From: Deltaproteobacteria bacterium
GTDB taxonomy: Bacteria; Myxococcota_A; UBA9160; SZUA-336
Direction: 5' to 3'
DNA: 64,000 nucleotides
Assembly: GCA_029261895.1 (NCBI GenBank)
Contig: JAJDAK010000001.1
Coordinates: 59,850-123,849, forward strand
In this document: one piece after another, positions 9,259 to 17,827 of the stretch
Layout of the letters: each line of letters opens with the position of its first letter
Position numbering within the stretch: the first letter of the stretch is position 1
The notes under the pieces: model-generated
Databases searched by the model: none
Seen by the model: only the letters and a program-made list of their open reading frames with translations
What the model was told of the DNA's origin: nothing
Translations under genes and position numbers: made by a program

Positions 9259-10720
9259 GTCGGTACTGGCTAAAGTCTACGCGACGGGTATCCCACCAGT
9301 AACGCGTCGTGGTTCCGTACCAATTATTTGTGATCTTGCCGTCCGCGTTCTTGTACCAGCTATGATCCACATGCGCCCAGACGGTTTCGTCAAGTTCACG
9401 GTTTAGTTTCTCGTTGAACGCAGTCATCGCCTCATCACGAACATCCATGTACTTAGCTTCTGTATGTTCCAAGTGTTTGACGCATTGAACAATGTAATTC
9501 GCCTGACATTCGAGCATGAAGATAATCGAGTTATGTCCCAAATTCGTGTTCGGTCCATACATCATGAAAAAATTCGGGAAACCTGAAACCGTAAGTCCAA
9601 GATGCGCCTTGGCGCCGTGACGCCAAACATCCGCTAGCGAGCGCTCATGCAGCCCACGAACTTCGACGGGTACCAGGAACGACGTCGTCTGAAATCCTGT
9701 TGAAAGAATCAACCCATCGACGAGCACCTCGCGTCCGCTTCCGGTCACAACACCCTTCTCCGTGATGCGCGCGATCGGGTCTGTGACCAGTTCGACATTG
9801 GGCCGCTGCAGCGCCGGAAAATAATCATTCGAAATCAGAATGCGCTTGGCACCCACGGGATAGTCGGGCACAAGCGCCGCCCTTAGTTCCGGGTCCTTAA
9901 CCTGCTGCTGCATCAATCGTTCCGCACCGCGCGCGAGCAAGCGACTCAAAAACCGATTGCGCCGAAATGCGGGGAAACGCGCTTCAAAGCTCGACCAGAT
10001 CCACCATCGATACAGCTTCGCTAGCCACGGATAGCGTTTGAATCGCGCGACCTCGCTGGCGCTGTACTCCCGATCCGGCTTGGGTGCCATCCAATTGGCG
10101 GAGCGTTGAAACACATAGAGCTGCGCGACTTTTTTGGCGATTTCAGGAACGAACTGAATCGCGCTCGCCGCATTGCCAATCACGCCAACGGACTTCCCCT
10201 CAAGTTTGAAATCATGATTCCACTCTGCGGAGTGAAACGATATGCCACGAAAATTCTGAAGGCCTTCGATATCGGGCATCGCAGGGCGATTCAACTGCCC
10301 CATCCCACTCACGAGTACGCGCGAGCGGATCTCAGCGCCGTCCACCGTTTGAATGTGCCAAGTTCCAGAAGCTTCCTCAAAGCGCACGTTCGCAATTTCG
10401 GTATTGAATCGGGTTTTCGCCTGTAGTCCGTACTTTGTTGCGCAGCTTTCGATGTATGCAAGGATTTCGGGTTGCGGAGCCCACTTACGCGACCAATCGA
10501 CCTTCTGCTCAAACGAAAAACAGTATGCGAAAGACGGCGAGTCGCAGGCAGCGCCGGGGTAGGTATTTTCACGCCAGGTTCCACCGACGCGATCCCCTTT
10601 CTCTAGAATCACAAAGTCATCGATGCCGGCACGCTTCAGCAGCATGCCGAGCCCGATACCCGAGAAACCACTGCCAATGATGGCCACTCGATACGATTCT
10701 TGCGGTCGATCCATGCTCAT
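9248..10720 (-). CDS. Flavin-containing (Baeyer-Villiger-type) monooxygenase
   Basis: This 490-residue protein has an N-terminal FAD Rossmann motif GSGFSGIGLG near residue 16, EKGDRVGGTWRENTYPG as in BVMOs, and the fingerprint FRGISFHSAEW, which fits FxGxxxHxxxW exactly. The second dinucleotide motif is unusual (GVIGNAASA rather than GxGxxG), although Ala-rich variants occur. The family inserts one oxygen atom into ketones (esters or lactones) or oxidises heteroatoms using NADPH. The substrate could be a cyclic or steroid-like ketone, which suits a locus with P450s and a DUF35/thiolase pair, but that is inference. Confidence 0.88.
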   Translation of the reverse strand: MSMDRPQESYRVAIIGSGFSGIGLGMLLKRAGIDDFVILEKGDRVGGTWRENTYPGAACDSPSFAYCFSFEQKVDWSRKWAPQPEILAYIESCATKYGLQAKTRFNTEIANVRFEEASGTWHIQTVDGAEIRSRVLVSGMGQLNRPAMPDIEGLQNFRGISFHSAEWNHDFKLEGKSVGVIGNAASAIQFVPEIAKKVAQLYVFQRSANWMAPKPDREYSASEVARFKRYPWLAKLYRWWIWSSFEARFPAFRRNRFLSRLLARGAERLMQQQVKDPELRAALVPDYPVGAKRILISNDYFPALQRPNVELVTDPIARITEKGVVTGSGREVLVDGLILSTGFQTTSFLVPVEVRGLHERSLADVWRHGAKAHLGLTVSGFPNFFMMYGPNTNLGHNSIIFMLECQANYIVQCVKHLEHTEAKYMDVRDEAMTAFNEKLNRELDETVWAHVDHSWYKNADGKITNNWYGTTTRYWWDTRRVDFSQYRLNR

Positions 10721-10740
10721 GAGCCGAGTATACCTGAGCG

Positions 10741-11724
10741 CTAGGCCCCGAGGCCGGATGCCTGGCGCACGCGATCCATCAGTGGCGCAACCGCATCTCG
10801 TGCCCGCGCCGCCCCGCGTTTGAGGATCGCCTCAACGCTGGGCAAATCGGACACGAGCTTCTCGCGCCGTGTGCGGGCATCTGCGAAGTAATCCATCACC
10901 CGCTCCAAGAGATCTTTCTTCACGTCGCCATAACCAAGGCCACCTGCGCGAAAGCGGTCGGCCATTTCCTGCTGCTCAGCGCCAGTTGCAAACAGACTCC
11001 AAAGTGTGAATAAGTTCGACTCATCCGGGTTTTTGGGATCTTCCACCGGTGTGGAATCCGTAACCGTTCCCATCACCTGCTTCTTCAGCTGTTTCGCCGT
11101 CGCAAACATTTCGATCGTATTGTTATAAGACTTGCTCATCTTGCGACCATCGGTACCGGGCACGGTTGCGAGCGCTTCCAAGATGTATGGCTCCGGCAAG
11201 GTAAGAACGTCGCCATACGTCGTATTGAACTTCACCGCGATATCACGCGTGACTTCGATATGCTGTTTTTGGTCCTGACCCACGGGAACAAAGTTCGCAC
11301 TGTGGATCAAAATATCTGCGGCCATTAACACGGGATAAGCGAAGAGCCCGAAGTCTGGCTTGCCCCCATGCGCCATTTGGTCTTTGTAAGCATGGCAACG
11401 CTCAAGCAAACCCATCGGCGTCACGGTGCCTAGAATCCAAGTCAGCTCGGCAACCTCGGGGAGATCACTCTGTCGATATAGGATCGCACGCTCCGGATCC
11501 AATCCAAACGCGAGGTAGTCGAGCGCAATATCGAGGCTGAGTTTACGCCGCTCGGCGGCATCGCGAACTGAATCGAGCGAATGATAGTCCGCAATAAAAT
11601 AGATCGCGTCGTTCTCTTCCTGCAGGTCGATGTGCTGCCGCACCGCGCCGAAGAAATTGCCCAAATGCAATATACCGGATGGCTTCACACCCGAGAGAAT
11701 TCGCGCGCCTGTCGGAGCTTTCAT
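10741..11724 (-). CDS. trpS: Tryptophanyl-tRNA synthetase
   Basis: This 327-residue class Ic synthetase charges tRNA-Trp with tryptophan. The HIGH-type motif is PSGILHLGNF near the N terminus, the KMSKS loop is GRKMSKS near 195, and GQDQKQHIEVTRD is the conserved family stretch. Length and order are normal for bacterial TrpS. ATG 11724 is preferred over TTG 11730 because AAGG sits upstream at good spacing and the ATG follows the stop of the ilvE-like gene by three bases, so the two genes are translationally linked. Confidence 0.96.
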   Translation of the reverse strand: MKAPTGARILSGVKPSGILHLGNFFGAVRQHIDLQEENDAIYFIADYHSLDSVRDAAERRKLSLDIALDYLAFGLDPERAILYRQSDLPEVAELTWILGTVTPMGLLERCHAYKDQMAHGGKPDFGLFAYPVLMAADILIHSANFVPVGQDQKQHIEVTRDIAVKFNTTYGDVLTLPEPYILEALATVPGTDGRKMSKSYNNTIEMFATAKQLKKQVMGTVTDSTPVEDPKNPDESNLFTLWSLFATGAEQQEMADRFRAGGLGYGDVKKDLLERVMDYFADARTRREKLVSDLPSVEAILKRGAARARDAVAPLMDRVRQASGLGA

Positions 11725-11726
11725 CG

Positions 11727-12647
11727 TCAACCGACCTTCTGCATCCAGCGTTTCGAGAATACAGCGTCATTCCCGAGTGTCATCGCGGTAAAACGATCCT
11801 TCAGCCGCGCGGTAATCGGACCCGGGACCGGGTCGAAGCTACGGTCATCGATCTTCCCGACCGGCCAAACATTCGTGGTAGTCCCCGCCATGAATGCTTC
11901 TTCTGCAGACCAAAGTTTCTCACCGGGGATCGCGCCTTCGTGCAACGGAACGCCTTCATCTTTCGCGAGTTCTAGCACCACGCGGCGCGTAATTCCGGCC
12001 AGCACCGTGTCTGTCGTCGCAGTCAACAGCGCGCCATCTGCCACCAGAAAGAAACTCTGGGTTGACGATTCGGCGACGTTCCCTTTCTCGTCCAATAACA
12101 AAACGTCATCGAAGCCATCGGCGCGCGCGATACGTTTGGCAATCGAAGTATAGAGATAGCCTGCTGCAAGTTTCGCTTGCGGTGACATCACCCACGGCGG
12201 CATCTTGCGGGGATCCGCGATCTGTAGCTTGGCCGGTGCACCGACCGTACCTCCCGACGGCTTCATGACATCGAGAATAGAAAACGCGGCAATCGCGATC
12301 GCGGGGTGAGGATCGATGGCTAAAACATCCATCGCGATCCCTGGATAGTAGGCGCTAATCTTGACCACCTGACATTCAGGATTCGCGCGCACCGTTTCTG
12401 AAATCGCGTTCACGATTTCGGCACCGCTCGGCGCCAACTGCATGCCACTGAGTTTTGCGGAATTCTCGAAGCGTGCGACGTGTTCCTTCAGCCCGAGGAT
12501 GAACGCCTCTGGGCCGTTCCAATAACAGGGCATCACGTCAAAAACCAACGAGCCGCGCTGCGCTGACTGCGAGAGCACGTGCATGGTCGCCTGCCCCCAC
12601 GGGACCAGCTCCCCATCCAACCAAATTTTGCGTTCCGACAGGCCCAT
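11727..12647 (-). CDS. Class IV aminotransferase, branched-chain (IlvE-like)
   Basis: This PLP enzyme of about 306 residues begins at ATG 12647 (MGLSERKIWLDGE), which matches the start of IlvE-type proteins. An in-frame ATG at 12686 would add 13 residues. WLDGELVPWGQATMHVLSQ is the usual N-terminal strand pair, the Schiff-base Lys is in SPQAKLAAGYLYTS, and ESSTQSFFLVADG and GITRRVVLELA are class IV signatures. The likely reaction is transamination of branched-chain 2-oxo acids, though D-amino-acid or aminodeoxychorismate-type roles share this fold. It is followed without a real gap by trpS. Confidence 0.82.
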   Translation of the reverse strand: MGLSERKIWLDGELVPWGQATMHVLSQSAQRGSLVFDVMPCYWNGPEAFILGLKEHVARFENSAKLSGMQLAPSGAEIVNAISETVRANPECQVVKISAYYPGIAMDVLAIDPHPAIAIAAFSILDVMKPSGGTVGAPAKLQIADPRKMPPWVMSPQAKLAAGYLYTSIAKRIARADGFDDVLLLDEKGNVAESSTQSFFLVADGALLTATTDTVLAGITRRVVLELAKDEGVPLHEGAIPGEKLWSAEEAFMAGTTTNVWPVGKIDDRSFDPVPGPITARLKDRFTAMTLGNDAVFSKRWMQKVG

Positions 12648-12684
12648 CTGGTGGGTCAATGTAACTGGGATAACCTGTCCCGCC

Positions 12685-13626
12685 ATGTTGGAATTAGAGC
12701 GAATCGGGGTGCTGATCAATCCACGGGCGGGCCGGGTTTCTAAGGACCCAGGCTTGGTCGAGCGCCTGCGCGAGATCGTCTCGGCGGAGCAGCTGCGCGT
12801 GACCTCCGACGCGGCTGCGATCGCACCCGCCCTCGAGGAGTTTAGGAATGCGGGGATTGAAACGCTGGTCATCGTGGGTGGCGATGGCAGCGGCTGCGCC
12901 GCGCTCACCACATTGCTCGAGATCTGGCCTACGGACCGACTTCCGGCGCTGATTTTCGCGGGTGGCGGGACCATCAATACAGTCCCCCGGTCTCTCGGCG
13001 TTGCAGACCCACCCGATCGCGTGCTGCGCGATATGACCCATAATCCAGATCAAGTGAGCGAAACGATTCGCTCCCCCATCTGTGTGACCCGACCCGACGG
13101 CCCAACAGTCGCCGGAATGATCTTTGCCAATGGCGTCGCCCCGCGCTTTCTCGAGTACTACTACAAGGAAACAAGCCTCGGCGCTTGGGGCGCATTCGAT
13201 GCAGTCATCAATTGCGCGGGTTCCGCGCTCTTCGGTGGCAAGTTGGGTAAACGTGTATTTTCGCGTTTTAGCGCGCGCCTAGAAATCGATGGCAAACTGC
13301 AGGAAACGGCTGAGTTCTCAACCATCGTCGCGGGCAGCGTCCAACACGTGGGGCTAGGTTTTCGCATACTGCCCACGGCGGGCGATGTGCCAGATCGATT
13401 TCATCTCGCGACCACGGGCTGGAGCGGACTCGATATAGCGCTACGCCTCCCGGGCCTGCGACTTGAACTGCCCAGTCACATCAATGGGATCGATCATGCC
13501 AGCGCCAAACGCGTAGTGATCCACACCGAGGAACCCGTGCCCTACACCGTTGACGCCGAGCTTTTCGAAGGCGCATCGCCGCTGATCCTCGAAGCGGGCC
13601 CCGCGATCCGTTTTTTTCAGCCTTAG
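12685..13626 (+). CDS. Diacylglycerol-kinase-family (NAD-kinase fold) lipid kinase-like protein
   Basis: This 313-residue protein opens with INPRAGR, then VIVGGDGSGCAALT (GGDGS nucleotide loop) and FAGGGTINTVPRSLG, the family's substrate loop with GTxN in modified form. The C-terminal beta-sandwich ends near ELFEGASPLILEAGPAIRFF. Such enzymes phosphorylate diacylglycerol, sphingoid bases or related lipids at the inner membrane. The start ATG (12685) and the opposite-strand ATG at 12686 share the CATG palindrome. Its TAG stop overlaps the stop of the convergent GMC gene. Confidence 0.85.
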   Translation: MLELERIGVLINPRAGRVSKDPGLVERLREIVSAEQLRVTSDAAAIAPALEEFRNAGIETLVIVGGDGSGCAALTTLLEIWPTDRLPALIFAGGGTINTVPRSLGVADPPDRVLRDMTHNPDQVSETIRSPICVTRPDGPTVAGMIFANGVAPRFLEYYYKETSLGAWGAFDAVINCAGSALFGGKLGKRVFSRFSARLEIDGKLQETAEFSTIVAGSVQHVGLGFRILPTAGDVPDRFHLATTGWSGLDIALRLPGLRLELPSHINGIDHASAKRVVIHTEEPVPYTVDAELFEGASPLILEAGPAIRFFQP

Positions 13627-15161
13627 CGATCCAACATTCTTCGTGCCGCGCGATCCGCCAGCGTCATGACCGGAATCATCGTATGGGGCGAAGCCGTGGT
13701 GGGATGAACCGAGGCGTCCACGACGTAGAGGTTTTCAAATCCGTGTACGCGATGGTCTTGGTCCACAACACTGGATTTAGGATCCAACCCCATGCGGCAG
13801 GTTCCCTGGATATGCGCAGAGATCAAATGCGCGGAACCCGTTAAAAGTTTGAAGTCGTCTAGCTTCGATAGATCGTCTGCGGACTTAAGCAAGGGCGTAT
13901 TTTCAGCGGTGAAATAAACTTCCTTCGCGCCTGCGGCAAAATGAATTTCAGCCGCGAGTTTCATGCCCTTGCGCAGCCGTTCGATCCACTCCGTTTGAGG
14001 CGTGTAGTGGATCTCTGTAGCGAATCCACGCTCAGAATCCTGTTTCCAATCCAGCTTGCCCGACGGTCGATCGGGAACCAGAACGAGTCCGAAACTGAGA
14101 TGCTTTAGCCGCGACATCTGTGCCTTATGCGGATGACCGAGACCCGGAAGGTTCGCTGCAAAGAGCGCGACACCACTATTCAGTCCTTCAAGTCGATAAC
14201 CACTCAACCCTTTCTCAGGACTAATATCATCAAACGCTGTCGTATAAGCAGACTGCGGAATCCCGCGCCACATCGTCACCGCAGTATCGTCGCCGTAGTC
14301 TGCAATCACTCCAAGTTGCGGCTGCAAGCTTAGGTTCTTACCCAGTGCCGGCAATTTTCCACCCAAGCCCGATGCCCAAAGAATCGCCGGCGAATGCGCC
14401 GCACCCGCTGCCATGACCACACGCTGGGCTTCAACCTTAAACGGTAGACGCGCAATCCTCACGCCACGCTCGAGGATCGAACCATGAACGAAGACTTTTT
14501 CCGCGCTCTCGACTTCGATTCTTTCCACGCGCGCATCCGTGTACACCGTCACTCCCGCGTCGATTGCGCGCGGCAGATAGTTGAGATGCGCCCCTTTCTT
14601 TGCGTCGTAGGCACAACCCAGCAAGCAATAGCCACTCCCGATGCAGCCCTTTCGATTGTGCTCAAAAACGGCCGTCGAATGTCCCAGTTTTTTCGCGCCT
14701 TGTAGAACGAGACTGTTGTTGAGGTTTACCTGATCCGGCCGAATCTGTTGTACCTGAAGCATCGCCCTCACGCGCTCGAGCGACGGCGCCATTGCGTCCA
14801 TGGTCATCGACGTCAAAAGGAATTCTTCGCGCCAATGAGCGAGCAGCGATTCAGTCATCGGCTCACAATCCGCCATATTGATGACGGTACTTCCACCGAA
14901 ACAGGAGCCTTGCAGCACGTTGATCATGCCATCCGTCGTGTACTGCTGAGCTCCATTGCGAAACAACTTCTTGAGCATTTCCCCTTCGCGCTGTGTGAAA
15001 CCGCCACGATCGAAGTGGCCGCCCTCTTCCAGCACCACGGTTTCGACACCCGCTTGCGCCAACGTATGCGCCACCACCGAGCCGCCCGAGCCCGAACCAA
15101 TAACAACCGTATGCGCGCTTCGCGTAAGTTCCTTCGTGTGTTCATGGCCTTCGACGATCAT
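13623..15161 (-). CDS. GMC-family FAD oxidoreductase
   Basis: This 512-residue enzyme starts at ATG 15161, overlapping the upstream subunit gene in an ATGA junction. The FAD motif is VIGSGSGGSVVAHTLA, with EEGGHF after it, then GSCFGGSTVINMADC and the C-terminal GTCRMG and VVDASVHPTTASPHTMIPVMTLADRAA block that carries the catalytic His region. A Cys-rich insertion (KGCIGSGYCLLGC) is common in bacterial GMC enzymes paired with gluconate-2-dehydrogenase-type small subunits. It likely oxidises an alcohol or sterol and passes electrons to the respiratory chain; the substrate is unknown. Confidence 0.9.
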   Translation of the reverse strand: MIVEGHEHTKELTRSAHTVVIGSGSGGSVVAHTLAQAGVETVVLEEGGHFDRGGFTQREGEMLKKLFRNGAQQYTTDGMINVLQGSCFGGSTVINMADCEPMTESLLAHWREEFLLTSMTMDAMAPSLERVRAMLQVQQIRPDQVNLNNSLVLQGAKKLGHSTAVFEHNRKGCIGSGYCLLGCAYDAKKGAHLNYLPRAIDAGVTVYTDARVERIEVESAEKVFVHGSILERGVRIARLPFKVEAQRVVMAAGAAHSPAILWASGLGGKLPALGKNLSLQPQLGVIADYGDDTAVTMWRGIPQSAYTTAFDDISPEKGLSGYRLEGLNSGVALFAANLPGLGHPHKAQMSRLKHLSFGLVLVPDRPSGKLDWKQDSERGFATEIHYTPQTEWIERLRKGMKLAAEIHFAAGAKEVYFTAENTPLLKSADDLSKLDDFKLLTGSAHLISAHIQGTCRMGLDPKSSVVDQDHRVHGFENLYVVDASVHPTTASPHTMIPVMTLADRAARRMLDR

Positions 15162-15679
15162 GACTTCACCCAGGGGCCGTCGTATGCGATCTGCGGCCAA
15201 ACCTCAGGGCGATCGTAGAACGTGAGCGTAGAGAGCACTTTCAACGAAACAACCAATTCTCGTAGCAGCGCGAAACGCGAATGGGACAAAGCCGCCAGTA
15301 CAGCCACGCGATCTTCGTCACTGAGTCGACTCATCCGACCCCAGCAACCATTCAAGGGACCTGCGAGATATTCGAGAAAGAACAGACCGCCCTTTAAGCC
15401 TTGAACCAATGCGGGCTCGAGTTTCGCGAGCTCCTGATCCATGAGTTGCGCTAGCTTCACGTCCTTAGCACCGAGTGCAAACGCGCCACCCGAGGGTATA
15501 AATGCATCGACGATCGCTTGAAACAGTGTGTATTCACCAGTGCTCAAGAACTTCAAATCGGCTGGAACATTTCCAGGCGCCGAGCAGCTAATTCCCAGCA
15601 GAGGTAGCGCGCCCAACGATCCTAAAGTCATCCACGATCGGCGCAGAAAAGTTCTTCGCGTAACCTCCGGCAGCTCCAT
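15158..15679 (-). CDS. Tat-exported small subunit, gluconate 2-dehydrogenase subunit 3 family
   Basis: This 173-residue protein has a twin-arginine signal (TRRTFLRRSW) and a hydrophobic stretch ending LLGISCSAPG, where the Cys could be lipidated although the box is imperfect. The rest is the helical fold of gluconate 2-dehydrogenase subunit 3 (TLFQAIVDAFIPSGGAF). Such subunits carry or fold their GMC partner for export. The partner is the overlapping next gene, which lacks its own signal, so the pair probably travels as a complex through the Tat pathway. Confidence 0.82.
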   Translation of the reverse strand: MELPEVTRRTFLRRSWMTLGSLGALPLLGISCSAPGNVPADLKFLSTGEYTLFQAIVDAFIPSGGAFALGAKDVKLAQLMDQELAKLEPALVQGLKGGLFFLEYLAGPLNGCWGRMSRLSDEDRVAVLAALSHSRFALLRELVVSLKVLSTLTFYDRPEVWPQIAYDGPWVKS

Positions 15680-17140
15680 CTACGGCGCACCGAAATCAAT
15701 AATCCGCTCTGCCGATCCGCCCGCTTCCACAACCATCTCAAAGGTTCGGATTCCTTTGGCATACTTTTTCATGGGCTTGACCGTTACCTCGTATGTACCC
15801 GGAGTCACCACGAATGATCTCGGATTCGATGACTCACTGGTATAAGTTCGACTACCCCCAGCGCTTTCGCGCGTGTTGGTATCGTATAATTTGACCACCG
15901 CGTCGATGAGTTCATCACCTTTCACCGCACCCACCGAAATCTCTCCACTCTTGAAATCGTGGCTACGCTCAACGCGCTGCTCCGACCTCACCACTACATT
16001 TTCGAAAGTATGCTTGGACGCGTTCTTGATCTCAACAGAACCCACCACAACCACATAGCTACCTGGCGTGATCCTGAAAATTTTCGGATTGCTACTCGGC
16101 GATGTGTAGGTACGACCCGCAGCGACGCTACCTTTGGCATCGGTCACCGTGACGTTGACCGTGGCATCTGAGAGAGCGCCGTTCCTTGTGATATGAATTG
16201 CCATCTCGCCCACACTAAAATCAACGGCCTTTTCTATCAGGCCGTCCTCGATCAGCACGCCATCGATCCGCTGCGTTGTATCGCCGTTCAACGATAATGC
16301 AGTAACTTCGATGTCATAGGTTCCTGCCTCCAACGGGAAGAGCCGTGGGTTGGTTTTTTCGCCGGTATAGGTGCGGCTATGCGCGATGGCTTCCTTCGTC
16401 CCGGTGCGAAACACCTTCACCATGCAGTCATGGGGCTTACCTTCGACGGTAGTTTTCACGGATAGACGTGCCGGGCCAGGCTCAGGTTTCGTTTCCGGCA
16501 CTTTCACTACACGCTCGAGCGCAGAGGCGAGTTCTCCCGCGTCGTGCGCATCGAAGTACATGCCACCGCCAGCTTTCGCGGTGCATTCCAACTGTGAGGC
16601 CGCAGCTTTGTCCACATCAAAGCCCACCACGTGCATGACCAACTCAACGCCCTGCTTCTTCGCAGCCGTAACGGTCGCACACGGATCACCACCGCAGGTT
16701 TCAATTCCGTCACTCACCAAAATGACGGTCGCGGCACGATCACGACTCTTAATCGAATCGAGCGCAGCCAGAATCGAGGCCGTAATTGGTGTCTTCCCCT
16801 TGGGGCTCAGGCGATCGATCGTCTCGCTTACCTTGGCTTTGTCGATTGGGCCGATCGGGATGACGGTCTCGATATCCGTGCAATCGCCCTCATGACGATG
16901 CCCGTAAGCCACCATCCCAAGCGTCGTTCCCGCTTCGAGATCCGTCACCAGCTTTTTCAGCGTCTTTCGTGCGATATCGATCTTGGCTTCGCCCTGAATC
17001 TGCCCCCACATCGAGCCGCTGGCATCCAGGATCAGAATCAGGTCTGTAGCATGATCCACGGCCGGTCCCACCGCCTGGGTCTGCGGCGCAAATCCCACGA
17101 TCAAACTGAAAATGGCGGTTAGGATCACTCGAGTGCGCAT
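15680..17140 (-). CDS. Exported von Willebrand factor A domain protein with three beta-rich repeats
   Basis: This 486-residue protein has a Sec signal peptide (first 24 residues or so). The VWA domain follows, with the metal site DASGSMWG near 40-47, plus TPITASIL and VSDGIETCGG. After about residue 225 come three repeats of roughly 85 residues, each with an RTYT...NP(R/K)xF...PG(T/S)Y pattern, probably carboxypeptidase-regulatory-like or Ig-like folds. It is likely a periplasmic adhesion or assembly protein. It lies directly upstream of the Tat subunit and GMC enzyme, in an uninterrupted row that suggests one transcript. Confidence 0.85.
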   Translation of the reverse strand: MRTRVILTAIFSLIVGFAPQTQAVGPAVDHATDLILILDASGSMWGQIQGEAKIDIARKTLKKLVTDLEAGTTLGMVAYGHRHEGDCTDIETVIPIGPIDKAKVSETIDRLSPKGKTPITASILAALDSIKSRDRAATVILVSDGIETCGGDPCATVTAAKKQGVELVMHVVGFDVDKAAASQLECTAKAGGGMYFDAHDAGELASALERVVKVPETKPEPGPARLSVKTTVEGKPHDCMVKVFRTGTKEAIAHSRTYTGEKTNPRLFPLEAGTYDIEVTALSLNGDTTQRIDGVLIEDGLIEKAVDFSVGEMAIHITRNGALSDATVNVTVTDAKGSVAAGRTYTSPSSNPKIFRITPGSYVVVVGSVEIKNASKHTFENVVVRSEQRVERSHDFKSGEISVGAVKGDELIDAVVKLYDTNTRESAGGSRTYTSESSNPRSFVVTPGTYEVTVKPMKKYAKGIRTFEMVVEAGGSAERIIDFGAP

Positions 17141-17248
17141 TTAAGGCTCCCCGTCTAAGGCCGCATCCTCTCAAAGGAGCCGCGGATCGTCCACCGCTAG
17201 GGCAGATGCGTGAGTTTTGCTAACCTGCCCATCCCAGTCGGGACCTGG

Positions 17249-17324
17249 GCCGACGTAGCTCAGCTGGTAGAGCAGCTCACTCGTAATGAGCAGGTCGTCC
17301 GTTCAAGTCGGATCGTCGGCTCCA
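17249..17324 (+). tRNA. tRNA-Thr (anticodon CGT), CCA encoded
   Basis: The cloverleaf was folded by eye. The acceptor GCCGACG pairs with CGTCGGC and the D stem is GCTC/GAGC. The anticodon stem GCTCA/TGAGC has loop CTCGTAA (CGT at 17282-17284). The T stem is GTCCG/CGGAT with loop TTCAAGT, discriminator T, then CCA. It decodes ACG threonine codons. The last 22 bases overlap the 3' end of the opposite-strand membrane-protein gene. Confidence 0.96.
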
Positions 17325-17812
17325 ACCCGACTTATTTCGAAAGTCTCCACAGGAGGTATCTTTCCGCGGACCAACCCGATGACCAGAATCGGAACCTCGA
17401 GAAAGACGGTGAGCGCCGCAGAAATCAGTGCCGCACCCCGAGCGACACGTGTTGCAAGCAATTCATCGGGTAGCTGAGTGTAGAGCGCATAAATCACCGC
17501 CGCCGTGACGGCGAATCCCGACAAACTCATCACCGCAAACTGCGCTCGTGAGTTTCGTTTCGAATCAAAGCTAAAGAGTGAAATATTCTTCAATGAAGCA
17601 GCGGGATGGATAGCACTCCGCGTCGCTAAGCCGCCCAGAGCATGCCCCCATTCATGAAGAAGATACGCGCAAGCCGCAACTGCGAGGCCGACGACGACGC
17701 CAAGAAAATCGCTGAGATAGTCGTTTCCCGCGGAATACCCTGAAAACAGGAACCAGAGCAACACGGTCATGCCAAGGATTCCGGCGTCGCGGAGTGCGAG
17801 TTTTACAAACAT
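17303..17812 (-). CDS. Small membrane protein with HEWGH metalloprotease-like motif (M50-like)
   Basis: This 169-residue protein has about four predicted membrane segments. A transmembrane segment contains HEWGHALGG near residue 53, the HExxH zinc motif of intramembrane site-2 proteases, but the protein is short and the second metal motif (NxxPxxxLDG type) is not evident. It could be a minimal M50-like protease or an inactive relative. It follows the P450 gene by 15 bases on the same strand. Its last residues (about VGADDPT) are encoded by the antisense of the tRNA-Thr 3' end, so the natural C terminus may have been altered. Confidence 0.6.
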   Translation of the reverse strand: MFVKLALRDAGILGMTVLLWFLFSGYSAGNDYLSDFLGVVVGLAVAACAYLLHEWGHALGGLATRSAIHPAASLKNISLFSFDSKRNSRAQFAVMSLSGFAVTAAVIYALYTQLPDELLATRVARGAALISAALTVFLEVPILVIGLVRGKIPPVETFEISRVGADDPT

Positions 17813-17827
17813 CTAACTCGCCCGAGC

